Source: Parastagonospora avenae f. sp. tritici 18332-5 (lineage: Eukaryota > Ascomycota > Dothideomycetes > Pleosporales > Phaeosphaeriaceae). From it: 64,000 nt of DNA. Where the stretch lies: contig JAFJTR010000010.1 in the NCBI GenBank assembly GCA_022559985.1, forward strand, positions 434,001 to 498,000. The letters are read 5' to 3'. Shown piece after piece: positions 33,840 to 43,452 of the stretch. The notes below the pieces were generated by a model. It worked only from the letters and a program-made list of their open reading frames with translations, was not told where the DNA came from and searched no databases. Both the position numbers and the translations under genes were made by a program. How positions within the stretch are numbered: position 1 is the first letter of the stretch; every line of letters begins with the position of its first letter.

Positions 33840-36291
33840 TCAACCTATAGACTCAGCAATGAAGGCATTGTTCATGATGAATGAACAGTTCATCTCTTTG
33901 GACTATTACATGTCAGCATATGCACAGCGCAATGAGAGGAAAGGAAAGACTTACTCGGAAGCCATCACTCGTGCAGTCCATAGGAGGACCATTCCAAGGG
34001 TCACTTCGACACTCTCCGCACTGCTTCAAACGCTGATTGTCGAACCACACGCACGTAGGCTTGGATTCATCGGGTCCATAGTTGAACTGGACCTTGCTGG
34101 TGCCTTGGTTGTACGGTCAAATCAATAAGTTCGCGTAGCCTTGGACTTGATGTTTCACGCGGACGGTGAGGCCCGGGGAAAATGTCATATCGACGACGCC
34201 ATCGCCGTTCGTGTAGCGGTCCTTGATAGTCTTCAAGCCTTGAGTACAGTTCTCGGAGACTGTGAAGTGGAAAGCGAGGATCGTCTCCACAGGGGTGTTA
34301 GTTTGTTGTGTGGTGTGAAGGTGTTGGGGTTGAAAGCAGTTGCAGTCGGTGGAGCGTCATCCCGCACGGCGTTTGGCTTAGGCGCATCGGCATGAGTATC
34401 AGCATCCAGCTGGGCTTTGAAGTAACACTTCAAGCTATGGGTCTACGCTAGGTTAGCAATGTCGCTAGATTCAATAGGTGAAGGTAGCATACCCGACCGG
34501 CAGCGGCATTTGAAGCGCAATCAAGTTCAGGACTCGACCAATCGTTAGATCGACAAAGGCCGCACTCTCCAACACCAACGATGTCTTGGTTCCAGTTGCA
34601 TCCGTTGTAGTGGAATCCAAGCTGATGCTTCGTGAAGTCGTCTTCGATAAGGTGCAAAATTAGCAGGGGGTTTTGAAATGTATGGAGCATAACTTACATG
34701 AACCAACGGTCAGATAAGAACCGCCTATGGCTAGGGGCATGATTGTGGTCTCGTCGTCGAAGTTGATCTTGACTCCGCCCTCGGAGCCAACACCAGGCTG
34801 CCAGTATGCGCGGGCCTTGAGAGGAGTGCCCTCGGAGGCTTCGCAGTACTCGGTGATGCTGATGTTGAATACGTAGTTGTAGCGCTGTCTATCGGCGGCA
34901 GAGTTGGAGCCGATATCGCGAGTGACAATTCCATGCTGATTTGGCAGTCCATGCTGATTACCTATGGTCTCGCCCTCCCGGAGCTTGATCCAGCAATCCG
35001 AAGAAATGCTCTACGGCAAGTTAATCATTACTTAACTATCAGAAGATCGAGGTAGCATACCCTAGACTCTTTGGAGCCTTGCTCAAGAGGATTCTTATCC
35101 CAGTTGCTTTTGAGATTACAGAAGCCCATCAAATCTGGTGAATGGCTGAACTTGTCCAGCGACCATAGAGCGTCACGAAAGCTAAAAATTGCCCCTACTT
35201 ATATGAGCATTTGATAGTCGATGATAGAATCAAGCAACTTACTATGCTCGGCCCAGGACCAGGAGATCGACCAGTCATGGTCATTCAAGCTCAGCTTTAC
35301 CAAGCTGAGGAGGCCATCCGGACGAGTGTCGTAGTTGACAATGAAGTCTCCGCTGCGGGTGTTCAGCTTTCCTTCGCAGTGGAGCACACTACCGTTCCAG
35401 TATTCAGTGAACGTGGCCGAGAAGTCCCAAAAGCCGTTGGTGGGGTCCTTGTTGAGAGCAGTGGCGGGATCCATGTCGAGAGCAATGGCGGGCAGCGGAA
35501 TCAGATCTTTGGCGTCGACCGTGATGTTGAAGGCGTAGGGAGTATCCGAGGCGGCAACGTTGGAGCTAAGCTCACGAGCTGCGACTCCCTTCTCGCCTGG
35601 GAGTCCATGCTGAGTTCCTATGGTTTCGCCTTCCTTAAGCCTGATCATGCACGACGAAGTGATGCTCTACAGCAAGTTAGTTTACTGGACTTCAGATAAC
35701 CGATATACTATACCCTAGAGTCTGTAGAGCCTTCTTTAAGAACATCTTTCGACCAGTTGCTCTTAACTTCGCAGCCGGCCCTTCTACCTGAGGCGCTGTC
35801 CTTGTCAAGCGCCCATTTGGCATCGCGGAATTTGAACCACGCCCCTGTCTAGGTGAGCATTTAATGATCAATAGTAGACCCAAAGACTTACTGTGCTCGT
35901 TCCAGTCCCAGAAAATATGCATGTCATAGTCATTCAGCTTCGCCCATATAAATTTACCCTGACCCTCAAAGTCCATGACGAAGTCTCCGCTACGGGTGGT
36001 TGTATTTCCCTGGCAGTGGAGCATGTTTCCGTTCCAGTGCTCAGTAAAAGTGATATGATAGTCCCAAATGCCATCTGTGGCAGGAGTGTCCATACCAAGG
36101 CTGGGCGTCGAAATGAGATCCCTGGAGTGGACGGCGATGTTGAAGGCGTAGGGAATACCCGGGCCTGGGGCGTCATCGATATCCCTGGCGTAGACAGCCA
36201 TGGCGGTATTGGAAGCAGCCAACGGCGCCGGCACAGAAAGCGCACCTGCAAGCGCCGCAGCGCCGAGGAGCAAGAGATTCAGAAGCTTCAT
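33840..36291 (-). CDS. Secreted protein built from repeated two-exon cassettes; last cassette damaged or misread
   Basis: Exons by consensus: 36291-35892, 35844-35714, 35666-35243, 35197-35061, 35010-34698, 34641-34493 and 34442-34233, giving 587 aa if it ends at the TGA at 34233. The signal peptide is MKLLNLLLLGAAALAG. Long exons (A: F-N-I/S core, Cys, Trp) alternate with short ones (B: Trp, C-x2-C...DC) as A-B, A-B, A-B, every A-to-B junction phase 1 and every B-to-A junction phase 0. A fourth A-B set continues to 33840, including a conserved CGECRSDPWNGPP. Reaching it needs an 83 bp weak-donor intron or frameshift at about 34285-34367, and the way past the TGA at 34117-34119 is unresolved. 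No family is recognised; it could be a secreted wall or effector-like protein. Confidence 0.65.
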
Positions 36292-36432
36292 GATGATCCT
36301 AAAGTAGGTAAGCAATTGAGCTCCGGAATATAATGGAGACTATGGCCTACTGGTGCTGGAACCCGACTGTAGTGGTTGAGTAGCGAGGGGTTTGTGGAAA
36401 AGAAAAGATCAAGTAAGCGGCAGAGCTTAGCG

Positions 36433-36440
36433 CTTATATA
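36433..36440 (-). promoter_or_regulatory. TATA box of the cassette gene
   Basis: TATATAAG on the minus strand, about 140 bp before the ATG at 36291. Confidence 0.5.
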
Positions 36441-36876
36441 CTAGCGGGATGATAGTAGGTGAAGGGCAGAGCAGAGCAAAGCGGCGCACGAACACTGAGC
36501 TTGAATGGGCACCGGCAACAAACGACAGAGGAAATAGGTTCTTGTGCGGACTAAGCGACTGATCGTAGCTCCCGGGTTTGAGATCGCGTTCGATCTCTTC
36601 GAATATTGGAGATTGTGTGAAGGATTCAGACAGGTTTGGTTGAGATCACAATGGAATCGCTGCGGTGGGCAGATAGTGAAGTGAGAGTAGGAGCGCAGGA
36701 AGGCGCACGGACACAAGAGCAAACGGACAGGAGCGCTTCAACAGCTCAGAACGTGACACTCGAAGATAAGACTTCTCAACTTGATAGAAACGGTGTGTGA
36801 ATATACCTACATGAAATCCTACACCCTGGTCATACACCCAAGCACATCTCCAACGCCAAGCAATGCATACGAATCC
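36441..36876. other. Intergenic, 3' side of DCP2
   Basis: Promoter region of the cassette gene and 3' flank of DCP2. No gene is seen. Confidence 0.55.
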
Positions 36877-39800
36877 CTAACGCCCACGCCTCGCTACGTC
36901 CTCTAGAAATCCCAGCAAAAACGTCTTGTCGACGGGGCTCTTGCCATCGTTACCAGACCTACTTACTCCGCTCGTGCTGCCGCGACCCGATGCATTCTCG
37001 ATTGGATGCGAAGTCGGTGGAATGACGATACTCGGTGCCGCTCCAGACTCGCCGATACTCGAAATCCTACTGCGAGACGCGAAGTCTGCGGGACTGGCGG
37101 TCTGGCTGCCTTTCTCTGGGAGCGGGCTGACAGGGCTGGTGACGCCCGACGTGGTGGTCTTGGGTGTCGGTGGCAGAGGGCTTCGTCCTCTTGGGACAGC
37201 ACTGTGAGTTTGTTGCAGTGGTGTAGGAATACGAGGACTCTGGGGCTTCGCTGAGGATTGGCCAAAGAGGGAGAGAAGAGCGTTCTTCTGGTCGCTGGGA
37301 AAGGATTCTCGACGGTCAAACGACTGTTGCGCTGCTGATGGGGCTGGTGACTGCCTGACAGGCATTGAAGGCTGGGGCGACGGGCCCTTGAACATGTTTA
37401 GTAGACCTTGCGCATGCGCTGTTGGTGCTGGCGACTGTCTTAATGGCATCGCAGGTTGAGCAGCTGGAGGTTGGGGTGAAGGGCCTTTGAACATATTCAA
37501 CAGGCCCTGTGCATGCGCAGTAGGTGCTGGCGACTGCCTGACTGGCATTGCAGGTTGAGCCACAGGTGGTTGCGGTGATGCTTCCTTCAACATGCTCAAC
37601 AGGCCTTGCGCATGTGCAGTTGGTGCGGCTGGTGCAGGTGATTGTGAAGCAGGCTGAGCAGCGGGAGGCTGTGGCGATGGCCCTTTGAACCTGTTGAGAA
37701 GGCCCTGTGCATGCGCTGTCGGCGCATTTGCCGTCCCTGCAGTCGTGCCCTGCTGAGGTCGCTTCAAAATCTGTGGCTTGAAAGCCGTCTGCGGTTGGTC
37801 AGAGATCTCGGTCGCATTCGGTGGTGCTCCGTTTCGGCCGCCAGTCTGGATGTTTGAAGGACTCTGGGTCACCGACTGCTCAGGTTTCAAGATCTGTTGT
37901 GGCATAAAAGTAGCCGGCGATGGTCCGCGTGAACTGACACTTGCAGGTAGGGTGTTCTTTTTCATCGTGTCAAAATCTGGGGCGTTGACAGGCCCGCGCA
38001 CAGTAGCTGAGGTGATACCTCCAGGTCTCGGCTGATTGCCAAACATGTCAAGTAAAGTCGTGTTCGGTGGTCTGCCTGACTTCTGAGAGAGCTGTGCAGA
38101 TGTATAAGCTGGCGTCGTAGGCAGCGCAGACAGCTCAGCTGGCTCCGGCGTAGGCGATGAAATTGGCGGAGTACCCCTAAACATTGACAATAACGCATCC
38201 TGTTGCGCGGATCTTGGCTTCGGCTGCACTGGCTGTATGTTGATAGGCGGCGACTGGAACTGTGGTGATGACAGCTCGTTCGGCTGATACTGCGAGACAT
38301 GGTGCTGCTGTGCTCGAGGTGCCATCTGTGGGGTCTGGGCTTGGACTGTAGTCTGAGGAGACTCTGGAGGTGGTACTTGTTGGTCGCTGATCTTGAACGA
38401 GTTTAACAGTCCCATCGCATGCGCTGTGAGTTTCGGTGCAGGCAGTTTTGAAGCAGGCGGAACAGCTGGGCCAGCTCCGTGAGAGCCAAACGTTTGGGAA
38501 TGTGAATCTTGGAACGACTGAGACTGTACTGCATGTCCACCATTGCTTTGTTGGAACGACCGGGGGCCTTGGTGACTCGGCATTTGTGGGGGTGATTGAT
38601 ACATGTGGTTGTTCTGATGGTGTTGCGGGGGCATGAAATGCTGCTGTTGCTGATGGTGTGGGTGCATAACATTGTTAAAATGTGGATGAGGACCAGAGAA
38701 CTGCATGCCTTGATGGGGTGGGAACGGAAATGGTGGCGGTGGCATGTTGTGCATCTGAGGTGGTCGGGGACCATGCTGTCCATGAGGACTATTCGGCTGG
38801 ACTGGCGCGGACATGACCTGGTCGAAAGGTGTTCTCGGTAGAGAATGGTGAGGACTAGATGGGTTATTATTCCCTTGTTGGAACAGGGCCAGCAGAGGAT
38901 TGGCCGGCGGCTGTTGAGCTGCCATGCCGGGGGCCTCTACAGGCGGTGACTGCATTCCCAGGCCTACACTGAGCAGGCGCTTGAGCTCTGCTGCAGGATC
39001 CACAGACTGTGCTGCCTGAGATTGCATAGACACTTCGGGCAGTGCTTCGCTTGTGGGATGGCCCAGTCGAGCGACGAGGTTTGCAAAGCTGTCGTCGTGC
39101 TGCGGCTCCGATAAAGGCGCTATCAAACCCGCTGTTGTCGCATGTATTTCAACCTGCAGCTCCTCGTCGTCCGTTATATGCGGCACATGATGAGCACCAC
39201 TGCGTACCCTCTGCCTGTCGAGTTTTTGTTGTTGCTTAATCCACGCCCTGAGCGGTCCGAGAAACGGCGCTACCATATAGAAGCTGCTCTCCTTGATCAT
39301 ATCTGGCCCAACACCCTGCGGTTGCGCCTGATTTTTTCTCCTGAGGGTGGGCAGGTCCGTCAACTTGTACCAATCTATCTTAGAGATTTCCTTTCGCGTC
39401 CGTGGTTCGAAGTACGTATCCATGGGCACACCGCGAAACACGTACAGCATCATACTCTGTTCGCGCATAACGATGGATATCTTCTTCATATCCTCGTCCG
39501 GCAGCACCAAATTGGCTTCTTGCAGGTCGTATCCAGTCTCTTCCCAGACCTCTCGCACGGCGCAGTCCAAGTCGGTCTCTTCCTTGTTGATCTTTCCCCT
39601 AGGAAAACTCCATTTCGCGCCCTTCTTCCACCCTTTCACCAGCACCGCGTGTGTCATATCCTGATTAAGCATGATTGCGCCGCGCACAGGCACTCTGGTC
39701 TTGTATGCGAGAAAGTTCTCGTAAGCCTGCTGATGCAGCTCTTCCGAGTATGCCGAGAACAGCGGGCAGTGCTGGAACATGAGCTGCGAGAACTTGCGCA

Positions 39801-39984
39801 GGTGCATCGAGGGCAGGTTGTTGGGGTCCAGCGGGCGGATGAAGTCTTCGTAGAACCATTGCGCTTCTTCGATCTGAAAGCATATTCGCTCGACTGACTG
39901 CAGCTCTTCATTCGGCAGGTTGACGATGAAGCGCACGCACAGGTCGTCGAGCCAGTCAACTAGCGACATCTTTGTATTCGTCAT
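36877..39984 (-). CDS. DCP2: mRNA-decapping enzyme Dcp2 (Nudix hydrolase)
   Basis: A single exon of 1035 aa from the ATG at 39984. It removes the m7G cap of mRNA before 5'-3' decay, in P-bodies with Dcp1 and Edc3. The N-terminal Dcp1-binding helical domain (residues 6-95) precedes the Nudix domain, whose box runs from G130 to Y152 (GKINKEE...REVWEETGY, a full match). Box B helices follow to about 245. The 780-residue C-tail is disordered, Gln/Pro/His-rich and carries about ten short leucine motifs of the LLxxF type, four of them in a tandem repeat of about 33 residues at 37389-37740. In yeasts such helical leucine motifs bind Edc3 and Pat1. The last is FLLGFLEDV near the C-terminus. Confidence 0.95.
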   Translation of the reverse strand: MTNTKMSLVDWLDDLCVRFIVNLPNEELQSVERICFQIEEAQWFYEDFIRPLDPNNLPSMHLRKFSQLMFQHCPLFSAYSEELHQQAYENFLAYKTRVPVRGAIMLNQDMTHAVLVKGWKKGAKWSFPRGKINKEETDLDCAVREVWEETGYDLQEANLVLPDEDMKKISIVMREQSMMLYVFRGVPMDTYFEPRTRKEISKIDWYKLTDLPTLRRKNQAQPQGVGPDMIKESSFYMVAPFLGPLRAWIKQQQKLDRQRVRSGAHHVPHITDDEELQVEIHATTAGLIAPLSEPQHDDSFANLVARLGHPTSEALPEVSMQSQAAQSVDPAAELKRLLSVGLGMQSPPVEAPGMAAQQPPANPLLALFQQGNNNPSSPHHSLPRTPFDQVMSAPVQPNSPHGQHGPRPPQMHNMPPPPFPFPPHQGMQFSGPHPHFNNVMHPHHQQQQHFMPPQHHQNNHMYQSPPQMPSHQGPRSFQQSNGGHAVQSQSFQDSHSQTFGSHGAGPAVPPASKLPAPKLTAHAMGLLNSFKISDQQVPPPESPQTTVQAQTPQMAPRAQQHHVSQYQPNELSSPQFQSPPINIQPVQPKPRSAQQDALLSMFRGTPPISSPTPEPAELSALPTTPAYTSAQLSQKSGRPPNTTLLDMFGNQPRPGGITSATVRGPVNAPDFDTMKKNTLPASVSSRGPSPATFMPQQILKPEQSVTQSPSNIQTGGRNGAPPNATEISDQPQTAFKPQILKRPQQGTTAGTANAPTAHAQGLLNRFKGPSPQPPAAQPASQSPAPAAPTAHAQGLLSMLKEASPQPPVAQPAMPVRQSPAPTAHAQGLLNMFKGPSPQPPAAQPAMPLRQSPAPTAHAQGLLNMFKGPSPQPSMPVRQSPAPSAAQQSFDRRESFPSDQKNALLSLFGQSSAKPQSPRIPTPLQQTHSAVPRGRSPLPPTPKTTTSGVTSPVSPLPEKGSQTASPADFASRSRISSIGESGAAPSIVIPPTSHPIENASGRGSTSGVSRSGNDGKSPVDKTFLLGFLEDVARRGR
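37389..37740 (-). repeat. Tandem repeat in DCP2 tail (about 97-100 bp x 3.6)
   Basis: Four in-frame units encode versions of TAHAQGLLNMFKGPSPQPP, each holding one helical leucine motif. Unit edges are near 37389, 37486, 37586 and 37683. The units differ by scattered bases, so the array is not very young. Confidence 0.75.
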
Positions 39985-40702
39985 GGTGGATGTGCGTCTG
40001 GCCCGTGTCGAGCATGCCTCGGGCACGAGAAGCGAGCGTGGTGGGGATGTTGTCGGACAACTGGCGCGTCGCAGTAGTGGGCGGTCGTGTAGCGAGTGTT
40101 CTGGAAGGCGGTGATCAGTGAGGTGTAACGTGCACAGCCACGCGAAAAATGCGGAACAATATCAAAGCACGTGAAGGTAAAGGTGGACGCTGGCGTAGTG
40201 CATGTGGTGGTGGACAGCTTCGCGCATAGGTTTGGCGGGAAGTGGCTGTGGCTGTGCAGATGTGGCGAGTGAAGCCCAATCGAGCCTCCAGGCCATGACG
40301 TCTCTTGTCGCGCCAGCGCTGGGGTAGGCACTGTGAATCAGGGCATGACGACCCAGTCACTCACCGCCAGCACAATGCCATAAGAGTCGCCGAAACCTTC
40401 AGTTCTGTCTGTTTTCTCATTCACCTCGTCGCCCATCTTTGCGCTGTACATTGCCGCCATCGCACTTGTCTGCTATACATAGAGCAGCGACGCGCCCGTT
40501 TCACATTTTCTGAGGTCAGGAGCCGCCGACCAATCGCACCACCACTGCTCTCTTTGTAGCAGCGCACCACCGCCGGCTCTTTGTGGCCCTTGTTTTGGAT
40601 AATTCCATATAAGGTCTTCTTTGAGGTCACTTCATACATTATATTCAGACCTATTCTTACGCCGTCCACATCACATACCGGCTACCAGCAACCACCGCAA
40701 CC
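39985..40702. other. Divergent intergenic, 718 bp
   Basis: Shared upstream region of DCP2 (minus) and the DUF4112 gene (plus). No gene is seen. Confidence 0.6.
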
Positions 40703-41513
40703 ATGACGCAGCTCGTCGCTAAGTACGCGATGAAGAAGGTGATGGGGAAGGAAATGGAGAAGTACAGGTCCAAAGGCGTATCAGGACCATATGTACGTAC
40801 CATATTTACTACTTTCCTATGACTACCACTGACTCTTCCAGGACCCATACTACGACGAGATTCCGCATCCTACCAAGAAGGGCAAGACCAAGAAAGTCAA
40901 GAAGGAAATCGCATCCTACATCCCACCCCAAGAAGCAAACGTCCTGGCCAAAGCCCGCAAGACAGCCTACCGCCTCGACTATGCCCTCTTCACCTTCTTC
41001 GGCATGCGCTTCGGCTGGTCCTCCGTCATTGGACTCGTCCCAGCCATTGGTGACGCAGCCGATGCCCTGCTCGCACTCAACCTGATTCTGCACATGCGCA
41101 AGATTGAATGCGGCCTGCCCAACTCCGTCCTGCTGATGATGTTGGTCAACCTCGCCATCGACTTCCTCGTCGGCCTCGTCCCCTTCATCGGTGATCTTGC
41201 CGACGCTGCTGTCAAGTGCAACGGCAAGAACGTGCGTCTGCTGGAGGAACATCTCGACAAGGTCTTCAAGCCTCAGGAGCAGAAGGCTCGCGACTCCCAG
41301 TTGCCCCGCGAGCGCCGTCCTCGTCCTGCATCCGTATACGTCGACTTTGATGATGAAATGGACGAGCGCCGCAATAACTTTGCGGATGAGCGCGAGGATG
41401 TGCGCCCGCCGCAGCAGGCGTACTCTGGACGACGACCGCAGGATGAGGAGATGGGTATTCCGCGTCAGGATACGCGACCGAGCCGCAACAATACTAAGAG
41501 CAGTAGGAGGTGA
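40703..41513 (+). CDS. DUF4112 membrane-associated protein
   Basis: Exons are 40703-40792 and 40842-41513 with a 49 bp intron (GTACGT, TTCCAG), giving 253 aa. The central region has two related hydrophobic segments, GLVPAIGDAADALLALN and GLVPFIGDLADAAVK, the paired G-x-V/I-P-x-I-G-D signature of DUF4112 (PF13430), separated by a hydrophobic stretch of about 20 residues. The C-terminus is Arg/Asp-rich and disordered. The family is conserved in filamentous fungi, and its biochemical role is unknown to me. It probably associates with membranes. Confidence 0.88.
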
Positions 41514-41956
41514 TAGTTTTGTATTGCGACCTGGACATTGTCATGTTGTCGTCTTGGCGTTAGCGTTGCATTGAATGCACTTTTCTCTTGTTCAAAAGTA
41601 TGGCATGCAGATGCAATCAATACCCTTTTCATTGCTTTATCGAACCTAGCTCTTGTAATTCAACAATCTTGCTTCACACTTGTGGGACTGCTATAACGTG
41701 CCTCGTGGGAGTGTGAGATGGCTATGCCGTGCTTCATGGTTAATACAAACCAGGTCCCATGAACGTAAAAGTGAAGAGTGAAAGTTTGAACATTTTATCT
41801 GGATCGATTCTCAGGGTACAGAATGCATATAGACCCTTCTCATATACCCAAACAGAAAAGTCACACCCAGCGCATCATTGCATGTCACGGTGCGTAACGC
41901 CAGACTCCTCATCCCTTTTGACACAATACAAGATCCCACATCCTCCCTCACATCCC
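41514..41956. other. Convergent intergenic, 443 bp
   Basis: 3' regions of the DUF4112 gene and NHP2. No gene is seen. Confidence 0.6.
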
Positions 41957-42689
41957 CTACTTCCTCACAGTCTTACTCGCCTTCCCCACCAACTTCTTCA
42001 GCTCGCCAAACGCCTCGACAAACTCCTCATCAACATCGCCTCCCTTCCCGCTCTTATCCTTGCTGACCATGACGACGGAAGTCGGGCGCTTGGTCGCGCT
42101 TGCCTCGCCCAGCTGCGCGCGGCTCTTGATGTAGATGTACGGCACGCCGTGGTCCTCGCACAGCACGGGGATGTGGGAGATGACGTCCATGGGCGAGATG
42201 TCTGCGGCGATGACGACGATGGCGGAAGGGTCGGTGGAGTGCGCAGTGCTAGATTTGCGCAGCGCCTTGACGACTTCTTTTACGCCGCGGCGGAGGGTTT
42301 TGGATTTGGCGGCTGCGAGGGGGAGGGTTAGCATGGCCATCTTATTATTGCCGAAAAGAGAAGAAGAGAACGGAGTAGGAATAGTTAGCACGGGGAAGAA
42401 TAGGCATGCTAAGGAACGTACATTTCTTCACCGTCTTCAGAATCTTCTTCACTTCCTTCGCGTCGTCGCTCAAGGGAAACGCAAACGGGACCAGCGCGCC
42501 CTCGACCTCCTCGCCATCTACAATGGCAACTTGCGAGACTTCAGGCACTTTCTCGAGCTCCGCTTCGAGCATTTCGGTATCGACGTCGGCCGACTTCTTT
42601 TCCTTCTTGTCTTTCTTCGACTTCTTTACGCCGTCGACTTCGGAGCGCTTCTCCTTCTTCTCCTTCTTCTCTTTGATGTCTTTCGCCAT
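41957..42689 (-). CDS. NHP2: H/ACA snoRNP protein Nhp2 (L7Ae family)
   Basis: Exons are 42689-42422 and 42312-41957, giving 207 aa. The 109 bp intron (GTACGT donor, branch GCTAAC 15 bp before the GCAG acceptor) is twice the local norm and includes a second AG at AATAAG that would shift the frame. It binds box H/ACA snoRNAs with Cbf5, Gar1 and Nop10 to guide pseudouridylation of rRNA in the nucleolus. After a Lys/Glu-rich N-terminal extension of about 60 residues the L7Ae core is clear: KTLRRGVKEVVKALRK, IAADISPMDVISHIPVLCED, VPYIYIKSR and GEASATKRPTSVV. The extension is longer than in yeast. Confidence 0.93.
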
Positions 42690-43452
42690 TTTGTGTGTGG
42701 GGCGAGGGGGATTGGTGTGGTAGGGGTTTGTGGTTGGTGTTGCGGGTGCGAGATGCTGGGAGCTGTTGCGCGAGAGCTCCGGTGTTCAACTTTTCCCGAG
42801 CCCAAAATTTCGCGAGCACGGACCCGGACCTTTAGCGTCCTCTTACGCTCAATCCACCACCCATGTCCGCATCACCAGGAGCATACATCACAACGTGGTC
42901 ACGAATTTTGAAGAGTTCTGCATTCTCAAGTGATTATACACATTCATTTTAAAGACCGAAGCAGCCTTGTACACCTTCTTCATCGATCTAGCTACCGACT
43001 GTCGTCCAAAAATAAAGCAGAAACTATGGTATATGCAGTCCCATCCCATCCCATCCCATACAATACATAGGAAAGAAGAAAAACAGACACGGAGAAGGTA
43101 TTAGCAGTCCAGCAGGACCGAGATGCGCGCGAAGGGGCCAGCCATCCAGGAAAAGCAGCGAGCGGGTATGAAGAGGAAAAGAGGTATTAAGCTGCAAGCA
43201 ACAAAACAGAAAAGGAGCCCGAGCTCGGTGGATGTACTGGACCAGACTGAACCCCGGAATGCGCCGTTTCACCCCGATCTTGAAGATACATGATAGAAAC
43301 AGGGAAGAGATAAGAAGATACCGCCGGATGCGCCGTAATGCAGAGACTAGACACCAAATCATACTCCCATGACTAGTAGGCAGACAGATATAATCCACAG
43401 ACTGGAAAGGAGATCAAGAAAAATTGTGGAAGATGGGTAGCAGCGGTTAGTC
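42690..43452. other. Intergenic, 763 bp, with a small microsatellite
   Basis: Upstream of NHP2 and downstream of the zinc-finger gene, both minus strand. About four copies of TCCCA lie at 43039-43059. No gene is seen. Confidence 0.6.
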
